A DNA stretch of 64,000 bases. It comes from Elmis aenea (Eukaryota; Arthropoda; Insecta; Coleoptera; Elmidae). The position numbers and the translations under genes are program-made. Below are positions 56,303-64,000 of the stretch, piece by piece (the first letter of the stretch is position 1; every line of letters begins with the position of its first letter). The stretch covers positions 26,663,466 through 26,727,465 of the forward strand of contig OX393577.1 of the NCBI GenBank assembly GCA_947652605.1, read 5' to 3'. The notes under the pieces were generated by a model. The model saw only the letters and a program-made list of their open reading frames with translations, had not been told where the DNA came from and did not search any database.

Positions 56303-56628
56303 GTAGGTATTAGAGATGTACCGAGTACCCGGAAATTACCCGGTACCCGGCATACCCGGCGACATTTTCGGTACCCGGAAATTACCCGGAGCCGGCAAAA
56401 ATTTTTGGGATCCGGTGCCGGGTAATGAAGTTTTTGATGCGTAAAAAAATAAAAAAAATATTGTTTTATTATTACAACTCAAAAAAATACAACAAATACA
56501 CTTAATTTTAAGGCATAACAAAATATAAAAAATAAAATTCTGTGTATTATAAACATTTAACTAAAATACATAATATATAGCAAAAAATTAAAAATAACTC
56601 TTTATTAAAAAACATCCAAAAATTATAT

Positions 56629-59600
56629 TTAATAATTAAATTTTAATAATTGCAGATTATAATGCAGAAATAATAATTTTTCTGCGTTTCGCGGGAGAAG
56701 TTTATTTCTTCTTTCTTCATAAATAATACCTGCCTCGCTGAACATTCTTTCACTGGGTATGCTACTGGGGGGTGGTGATAAGTATTTTCTAGCCAATTTT
56801 GATAATTTTGGATATACACCTGCATTTTTTGACCACCAAACCAACGGATTTTCTGTGCGAGGAACGTTAGGATATTTAAGATCAATCTGATCCTTATCTG
56901 TTGAATTTTCCACATTATAGGACTCTTCTTTGTTGGAATTATTTTCACATAAAATTTCATCTATACAACTCCACACATCTTCATTTTTATCATTACTTTT
57001 TTCTTGTTCTGCGAGTTGTTTATTATCATTATTTTCATCAATATCAATACTTACTGGTGAAATGTTTTTCATATCTTCTATAATCCAATTTTTAGCAATA
57101 ACTTGGGTATTCGACTCTAAAAATTTAAGTTTGTAACGGGGGTCTAATACTGTGGCTATTACATACAACTTATTTTTTTTCACATTTTCAAATCGGGCTT
57201 TTAAAGATTTTAGCATATCTTTTTTGACGGTTACCGTTCCTTCTTCGGATAGTTTTTTGCTGAGAAAGCGTTCTAAAGCGTCTACATTCGGTATCACCAT
57301 GGAAATAAGAGCTTCCTCTGAACTGGCTTCCACCGTGACATTGTAAAATTGCTCCAATAAAAAAAACTATGTTTTCAATTAATTTAAAATTGGCTGCACT
57401 CAAGTTTGGTATTTTATGATATGTTGAATATAGTGTGATGGCTTGTTTTTGTTCTAATATCCTCTTTAACATATGATAGGTCGAATTCCACCTCGTGACT
57501 ACGTCTTGTACTAATTTGTGTTGTGGAAGCAAAAATTTGGTTTGAATTTCTTTTAACTTCGTACAAGATACTTGCGAGTGATTGAAATGAGTTACTATAT
57601 TGCGACACTTTGTAATAATGTCGGAAATAGATTTTTGTGAATATATGCTGTCATGAATTACCAACTGAATACTATGGATGAAACAGGACTCATTTCTTAA
57701 ATGGGCAATGTTTGATCCACTGATCATATTACGCGCATTGTCCCGAAGCAATACGTGTATGTTGTTTTCAGCATCTAATTCCCAGGACTGTAGCATTTCG
57801 CCTAATGAATCACTAATGGCAGTACCCGTATGGCTTCCAGGAAAATGACGAGCATTTAAAACCACGCACTTTTTTTCAAATTTTTCATTAAGCCAATGTC
57901 CACTGAGGCTTATAAAGTTTCAGAACAGGTCCATATATAAGATGTCAAGGAAATCAAATTCAGTTGTGACTTTTCAATATTAATTAAATCACGAAATTTT
58001 AAACAACATTTATCGTATACAGGGTGCCCATTTTTCTAACCTGTTGTATGGGTAACTCCGTTAATATTAGAGATACAGAAACGTTTAAATTAGCAAATTT
58101 GTGCAGAATTTAAAGAGAAATCTGATGCCATTTTCAAATTTGACCTACGTCATCAACTTTTTGAAATATTTTGAAAAAACTAAAAAAGGTCGATTTTTTC
58201 AAACTTGAATAATTCCGTAACCATATGAGTTTAGAACGAAAATAAAAATTGGCCTGAATAGATGTTTTAACGTAGATTTTAAATATGTTAACGAAATTTT
58301 CATAGCACTCTCGATTCTCGAATTATAGCACAAACTTGCATTTTTTTAAATGGAAGTCATAGTTGGCTATAGTCTTATTAAAAAGGTTATTTTTTTCTCG
58401 TTTCAAATATATGTATAAGGGTTGTTATGCTTTACTTTTGTAGTTTTTCTTTAAATAAGCAAAAATCATTTTACATGTTCATTGCCTACTAGTAGATGGG
58501 AGTTATCCCGTGTTGATGTTCTTTTTTTTCGATGTGACATTTAAGAGTTGTCTCTTATTGCTAGTGTAGCAATTATTAGCCAGTTACAGCCTTTTCAGTT
58601 GACACCACATTCAAGGGACAACTCCCGGGTAGATGATGGTTTATAATTTACGTATTCTCCAGGACTCTCTCTTCATCTTCTTGCTTAAATTTAATTTTCA
58701 AACCTTTGGATTTTGTAAATGACCTGTATTTTTTAAATTGGTTTCTAATAACGAAAATAATTTCTTTCTTGGTTGCCTCTTTTCCATAAATCTTTGCAAA
58801 TACATTTCACTTGAATTTCTACTATTTCTATTACAAGCCTAGTAATAAAAAAGCATGTCGTTTCTTTCTTCATTAGAAATAATTGTTTTTGAAATTTATA
58901 ATAAACTCAAACAAAAATTTTGATCAAAACGAGAGAGAGATTTATACGTATAACAAACAATAAATTTTATTTGACAAACTCTGAGGTTTTGTTTTCAAAA
59001 TTTGTAACTGGCTAATATAACTGCTACACTAACGATAAGAGACAACTCTTAAAAAAAAGAACATCAACACGGGATAACTCCCATCCATTAGTAGGCAGTG
59101 AACATGTAAAATGATTTTTGCTTATTTAAAGAAAAACTATAAAAGTAAAACATAACAACCCTTATATCATTGAAACGAGAAAAAAATAACCTTTTTAATA
59201 AGACCATAGCCAACTATGACTTCCATTTAAAAAAATGCAAGTTTGTGCTATAACTCGGAAATCGAGAGTGCTAAAAAAATTTCGTTAACATATTTAAAAT
59301 CTACGTAAAAACATCTATTCAGGCCAATTTTTATTTTCGTTCTAACTCATATGGTTACGGAATTATTCAAGTTTGAAAAAATCGACCTTTTTCAGTTTTT
59401 TCAAAATATTTCAAAAAGTTGATGACGTAGGTCAAATTTGAAAATGGCATCAGATTTCCCTTTAAATTCTGCACAAATTTGCTAATTCAAACGTTTCTGT
59501 ATCTCTACTATTAACGGAGTTACCCATACAACAGGTTAGAAAAATGGGCACCCTGTATAGTAGGAATAACATTTTCTGAAAAATATTTTCGTGAAGGTAT

Positions 59601-60029
59601 TTTATATCGTTGCTCTAAGGATTTCAAAAGACTAATAAATCCAACATTCTCGACTATTGAAAATGGCTGGTTATCCACAGCTATCATTTCGCCAATTTTG
59701 TAATGAATTTTTTTTGCTTTTATATTGTTAATGTCCCATAAGTTAATTTTGTCTAAACATTGCGCCAATGTTTGCTGTTTAATTGGACGCGAAGGTCCCG
59801 GAGTATGATCGTCTATTTTTTGTTTCTTAACAATAACATTGTCACTATCTGTAGATACGTTACTTTCACTATGCTCAGAATGTTTTAATCGTAAATGTTT
59901 TAGCAAAGTCGATGTTCCAAATGTCTTTAAATTTTTTCCACCTCGAGATAACATTGCGCCACATAAACTGCATTCTGCTTTTGAATTATTTTCAGCAGAT
60001 ATCTTAAAATAGTTCCAAACCGCACTCAT
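56629..60029 (-). pseudogene. BED-finger hAT transposase, disrupted
   Basis: The N-terminal part (60029 to about 59558) opens with MSAVWNYFKI and a BED finger (C20, C23, H45, H50), then a linker and VIPTI where the insertion begins. After the insertion, the frame resumes with YDKCCLKFRDL and LTSYIWTCSE. hAT enzymes normally read TTDxWT here, so the first catalytic Asp has become Tyr. A frameshift near 57910 leads to the 57865 ORF with VLLRDNARNM (second Asp) and VTRWNSTYHML. A frameshift in a T run near 57362 leads to the last ORF (57357-56629) with the dimerisation motif YLSPPPSSIPSERMFSEAG. One insertion, two frameshifts and a lost Asp make it inactive. Confidence 0.93.
58020..59555. mobile_element. 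1.5 kb palindromic element inside the hAT transposase gene
   Basis: It begins CAGGGTGCCCATTTTTCTAA and ends with its inverse, with TA on both sides (58018-58019 and 59556-59557). The arms are inverted over about 560 bp (ACTCCGTTAAT, GATGACGTAGGTCAAATT, GATAACTCCC-type blocks) around a spacer near 58.6-59.0 kb. It splits the transposase codons for PTI and YDK. No gene of its own. Confidence 0.95.
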
Positions 60030-60280
60030 TTTTTATTAAATAATTTAACCTGACTTGATAGTTGTACATGAACGAAACAACAGCAACTAGCAGCAAGAAC
60101 ACAACTCGGGGAACTCCCCGATTGTACTTTTCGATGATCTCCGACGTATGACGAACACCTGCACAAAATCTACTGATTACCCAGTACCCGGCCGGGTAAA
60201 TATTTTGAATTGCCCCATTACTCGGTACCCGGTACCCGGTACCCGGCAATTTTTGGACTCGGTACATCACTAGTAGGTAT

Positions 60281-60600
60281 TATAAAGAAACTCGATTGAT
60301 TTGTGGTTTTGTTTTATAATATGATGGTCAGCTAACATGGGTTTTCAAGCCGGTGGTAGTTTCCTGTCCTTTTGTATATTCGTTGAATCTCTGATCATAT
60401 GCGATGAAAAGTGTTCGATGTTTGCAACTAATGTTGTTCTCTCGACAACGATTTTATGGCCAAATGACTTGTGTGCTGAAAGAGCGTCGATGTGCTTTTT
60501 TTCTATGACACCCTTATGTTCTTCTACTCTCACACTAATTCGACGATTTGTTTGATCAATATATGACAAATTGTCAGGTATTTGTGTGCTCCTTGACTTC
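60281..60600 (-). pseudogene. Penelope-like GIY-YIG endonuclease fragment
   Basis: The ORF 60569-60345 reads YIDQTNRRISVRVEEHKGVI, then ALSAHKSFGHKIV and IRDSTNIQKDRKLP. This aligns by eye with the Penelope endonuclease pattern YIGQT.R....R..EH, then A.H....GH.I, then ..ES..I.K. The Gly of YIGQT is Asp here. The reverse transcriptase domain that should precede it is absent. The reading continues to 60281, is cut by the hAT at its 8-bp duplication, and resumes at 56302. Dead 3' fragment. Confidence 0.75.
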
Positions 60601-60729
60601 CCAAAGAAATCTTATATTTCGAGTTTCTTACTAAAGAGCTCGTTCACACTATACCGTATGGGTGGTTTTACCGAATCAATTTTTTATCGTATGCTACAGT
60701 AACGTATGTGTATGTGTACGTTTACACCA

Positions 60730-61740
60730 GTTTCTCTCCCGGGACTCCGGGATCCCGGTCCATTTAAACCTATTTTATATTACCCGGGAAATCCTTATTG
60801 TCCCGAAAAATCCCGGGATATTTAAAACCTATTATTTTCGTATATTTTGTGTTAAAATCTTTTTAATACTATAATAATTTCATCAATATTATAAATATCA
60901 GAATTTATTATAAATATCTTAACTAAAGCTGCGTTCACATAGAAAAGTATTGTATTGTATTGTAGGTAGCCTAAGCAAAGTTAAGTATACGAATATCAAA
61001 TGCTAGCGTTCACATAAGCAAAGTAGTGGAATTGCCTTGCAAGCCGCCTTGCGAGGCCTTGCAAACTCCAAGCTTCTTGCAATACCCTTTAACAAGAAGA
61101 AGAACCAATCACAGTGATTTACGGATTAACCCTGCGTATGCGCAATGGGCATCGCCATTAGTGTAAAAGTAGCTGGCGCTGCCACAATAACACCTCTATG
61201 TGAACGCTACTCTTGCAGGCACCTTGCAATACAATACAATACAATGCAATACTTTTCTATGTGAACGCAGCTTAACATTACCTAAATAATTATGAAAAAA
61301 CTTTATTCTTATTTAAAAATAATTTTTCTGCTTTGAAATAACAAATTATGTGCACCCATAGTATGCGTCAAAAAAACGAGGCTCCATGACAAAGTTTATA
61401 TCATCAAAATACGTTTAGGGTTTTTTTTTTTCTACTGTGGTAATGCGAAGCAAAATACGTGCAGCTTATAAATTAAATTTTATTGATAAAAACAGGGTGA
61501 ACTTGGTCCGTCAGTTTACGGTAGTGTTTCTTGCGCGTACTCGGATTTTTTTTACGCTTTCTCATTACCAAATCCCGAAAAAATCGGGAATATTGCTCTT
61601 TGAACCCGTTAGTACTCACAGTGAAAAATAAACGTATTACTCTCTATGTATCTCTTGGATCTTTTTTCTAATTATTGCGATTTAACACTGATATTGCCCA
61701 CTGTTGGAAAAAATCCCAGGGAAAACTCCCTCGGATACTT
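60730..61740. mobile_element. Putative hAT-like element with CCCGGGA words
   Basis: CAGTTTCTCTCCCGGGACTC at 60730 is followed by repeated ATCCCGG/CCCGGGA words to 60830. Inverse words (ATCCCGAAAAAATCGGGA, ATCCCAGGGAAAACTCCC) stand at 61573 and 61711. The paired clusters suggest hAT subterminal repeats, but the ends are poorly matched and no duplication was found. The Harbinger-type MITE at 60927 lies inside. Confidence 0.45.
60927..61272. mobile_element. PIF/Harbinger-type MITE with TATTG repeats
   Basis: It begins AGCTGCGTTCACATAGAAAA and ends with its exact inverse. TAA flanks both sides (60924-60926 and 61273-61275). Just inside, both arms carry short arrays of TATTG (GTATTGTATTGTATTG and its inverse). 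It is 346 bp, non-coding, with central CCTTGCAAG words in inverted order. Confidence 0.9.
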
Positions 61741-61745
61741 TTAAA

Positions 61746-62062
61746 GAACACCACCAGACATGCACGCGCGACACCAACTTAATGTATCAGTTTTAACTCT
61801 GCTAAATCAAATTATAATAACTTTATGTTTTATTATTTGCATTCTACAAAATTTAAATAAAAAAGAAAATCGAAAATTTTTGATAATTCCCGAGATATAC
61901 GATTTACCGTTCTCGATTACCGAATGTTCCGAGTTTCAAGAATTTGGAGGTTCTACATAGTTTAAGGGATCGAGTAGTTTAATGTTGCTGACGGAATTAA
62001 GTTGAACTGGATGATGATGGCAGCTTCGCTCAGATATCTATTTTAGTTCGGTGGGTTTTTTT
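61746..62062. other. Non-coding stretch, nothing recognised
   Basis: The ORF 61760-61960 has no domain. Confidence 0.4.
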
Positions 62063-62070
62063 TCGTTCGC

Positions 62071-62399
62071 CAGTGATTTTCAACCTGTGGGGCGCGAACC
62101 CGAAATATTTTTTGGGGGCCGCGAAAAAAAATAGAAATCGAAGAAAAAACAAACCATACTGAAAATGACAGCAGTCGCGATTATAAAAGGTTCTTAGTAA
62201 GCCTTATACCTAGTGTTTCAGATTTTAATGTATTTTTAAAAATAAAATACTCAATCAAAAGACGATTTTGAAAAAAAAAATAAACAGATCTTTTTTGTAG
62301 AACAAAGGGGCGACGCAATAAAAATGGATAGGGAAGGGGGCTGCAATAAAATTTAAATGAAAAAGAGGGGCCCAAATACAAAAAGGTTGAGAAACACTG
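62071..62399. mobile_element. hAT MITE, CAGTGATTTTCAACCTGTGG family
   Basis: It begins CAGTGATTTTCAACCTGTGG and its right-end inverse is CAGTGTTTCTCAACCTTTTT. Flanking 8-mers TCGTTCGC (62063-62070) and TCGTGTGC (62400-62407) match at 6 of 8. It is 329 bp, non-coding. A truncated relative stands at 47754-47921. Confidence 0.8.
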
Positions 62400-62407
62400 T
62401 CGTGTGC

Positions 62408-64000
62408 AAATACAGAAAAACAGTGCACACAAATAAATACCTGAACGCAGCTTTCCATCCAACTTAACTCAACTCCGCCCTAAACAATTAAGTTACTCAA
62501 TCCCGTAAGTTGACGAGAAAAACAATTATAAAGATCCCTATAATAGAATTTGCGCCATGGCCCCCACAACGCCACCATTTTACTTTAGTGAACTTAAACT
62601 AACATTTTTTCACCAATCAGTCACTTGTTTTTTTTGAAAAAAGATAATACAAACCAAACGAAAATTTAGAAAATTAGATTTGATTTATTAAGATAAATGT
62701 CTGCCACTTACTGAACACAAATAAACTGCTTATGGTTGCAATAAAAAAAACTTTGTCGAGTGTTTGCAAAAAGAGGTAGATATTGGATTTTGCTCTAATT
62801 GCAAAGTGATTGTAAAGGTAAATTATAATTTTAAATTATGTGGATGTTAATACTGGATTACTTAAATTATATTTGTGCAAACCAAAGAGTAGAGGCAACT
62901 CGAACTATAATAGTTTTTAAACATGCCCGACTAGAAAAGGAAGTAGCTATAAAGAGATTTGTTTCGGATACCAGATACCGCCATTATTAAATGTTTTTGT
63001 ATTCATGACGTTGTTAACTTCCTATTGTCTAAAACAAAATAATGACTTGTAATAATTCTAAACCAAACATTTATCTGAAACAAGTTTTGTAGTTATGCGC
63101 CACGCAGGAATTTGATTGTCTCACGTAACTCAACGCATTAGCAGAGTATCTTCTACACTCGACAGATAAATCTTCAACGGTGAAGTTATTTCGCAAACCA
63201 CGCCTAACTTGTGTTAGTTTATAAATAATTTTAAAAAAAGACACCACCTTATCGATAGCAAACTAAACATTTACATATTTTTATAAATATTTAATGTATA
63301 TAGTACCGCAACAAAAATATTTAGATAAAATTAAGTTTCTTGAAACTTGACGGTGCAAAACTGTTTTTTACAAACGTAAGTGTATGATTTAGAGAGCCGT
63401 GGTGTTGAATTTAGATGTTTTAATGCAAAAATACTGCGCGTTCGTCGTATAAAAAGACACACAAGGGTTGAATTTCAGAACAGTGAAGCGCACTTTATCA
63501 TTTATGACGACGAAGAATAAAGGATGCAGTAAACCCACGATAAAATTGATCTCAAAGTTTTCATTTGTGTAAATATAAATTTTAAATAACAAATATTGTT
63601 TTAGTTTAAAAACTTTTTGAATATGAAAATATCTACCTATAACAAACTTTAATTAGGTTTTTATACGTTTAAAAACTAAATACGTTTGCTGCATATTAGT
63701 GCTCGAAATACGAATACAATGTGAACAAAAATGTCTCTTACGAATTTCAATGTTATCATAAGTTTATGTCGGTCCAGTTGATTTAATTCTAAAACTGATC
63801 ATAAAAGTAAGTAAACAAACAATTGGCGTAATCAGAAAATTAAAATAAAATATTTTAAATTTTTCGTTTAGTTTTACCACATTACATAATAAAAAAAGAT
63901 TATGAATATTAACACATAAAAGCACACTGAGACAAAAATAGAACATAACATAAAGTGGGGCCCAGAAAAGGCGAATTATACAATAGATCTGTTTTAAGCA
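62408..64000. other. AT-rich non-coding stretch, nothing recognised
   Basis: Short ORFs only. No element end or conserved motif was recognised up to the window edge. Confidence 0.5.

Larger units (their letters stand above)
56311..60272 (-). mobile_element. Full-length Ac-like hAT transposon, interrupted
   Basis: It begins TAGAGATGTACCGAGTACCC and its right-end inverse is TAGTGATGTACCGAGTCCAA. GTAGGTAT flanks both sides exactly (56303-56310 and 60273-60280). Both ends are crowded with TACCCGG/GTACCCGG words (about eight near 56330-56425 and several at 60180-60245), likely transposase-binding sites. Minus the insertion at 58020-59555, it is about 2.4 kb and carries one transposase gene on the minus strand. 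It sits inside a Penelope element. Confidence 0.95.

Noticed and set aside
57152..57346. Plus-strand ORFs opposite the hAT transposase (56901-57346)
   Set aside because: They are antisense shadows of the real transposase frames.
60730..61740. Firm hAT boundaries for the CCCGGGA-word element
   Set aside because: Terminal repeats are poorly matched and no 8-bp duplication was found, so it is kept only as tentative.
1..64000. tRNA, rRNA or other structural RNA genes
   Set aside because: No credible cloverleaf or A/B-box pair was noticed. The GGTTCGATTACTGG near 17983 belongs to a hAT end. A covariance-model scan would be needed to exclude them.

Overview
This window is an AT-rich stretch of an animal nuclear genome, almost certainly an arthropod and most likely an insect. 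The evidence is the transposon mix (DD34D mariner, DD41D-type mariner relatives, PIF/Harbinger, hAT, piggyBac-like, THAP-bearing P-like elements, Penelope, a gypsy-type LTR element with a TGGCGCCC primer-binding site) plus a short CCTAA/CCTGA array that resembles the insect telomere repeat. A 200-base run of N marks an assembly gap. I cannot name the species. I found no convincing host protein-coding gene, no tRNA or rRNA and no CRISPR. Nearly everything recognisable is transposon-derived and most of it is dead, so the window is best read as intergenic or intronic DNA built by nested insertion.

Region by region. 1-5.1 kb: a mariner-type transposase fossil, a 1.2 kb non-autonomous LTR element with a GC-rich interior and a 4-bp target duplication, a Harbinger-type MITE (TTA duplication) and a long-TIR MITE. 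5.7-9.5 kb: a hAT end, a 1.17 kb long-TIR element with a second foldback copy nested inside, and a 220-bp MITE. 10.6-12.8 kb: a decayed PIF/Harbinger element carrying both diagnostic genes (DDE transposase and an opposite-strand Myb/SANT-like gene) with a MULE-like insertion. 13.9-18.6 kb: a hAT MITE inside another element, a 1.5 kb near-complete palindrome, a hAT remnant, a minisatellite, a telomere-like array between inverted arms, and the gap. 19.2-24.7 kb: a 1.7 kb palindrome with the transposase C-terminus in both arms, a CENP-B-type helix-turn-helix fossil, and three hAT elements with 8-bp duplications, one nested in another. 24.8-32.8 kb: two copies of a P-like element carrying a THAP-domain first exon with a splice donor; the first is split by a CACTA-like element with a zinc-finger pseudogene. 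33.3-45.8 kb: foldback elements, including a palindrome whose arms are arrays of 15-16 bp units, and a hAT with a transposase C-terminal relic. 45.8-56 kb: further hAT elements, a truncated mariner, maT-like and hAT fossils, a piggyBac-like MITE and a palindromic repeat. 56.1-60.6 kb: a Penelope element split by a complete Ac-like hAT, itself split by a 1.5 kb palindrome. 60.7-64 kb: a Harbinger-type MITE, a hAT MITE, then unremarkable AT-rich DNA.

The clearest biology is the order of insertion, read from intact target-site duplications. The most unusual items are the P-like THAP element pair, the CACTA-like insertion at a reconstructable TA site, the repeat-array palindrome and the palindromes that carry duplicated transposase ends.
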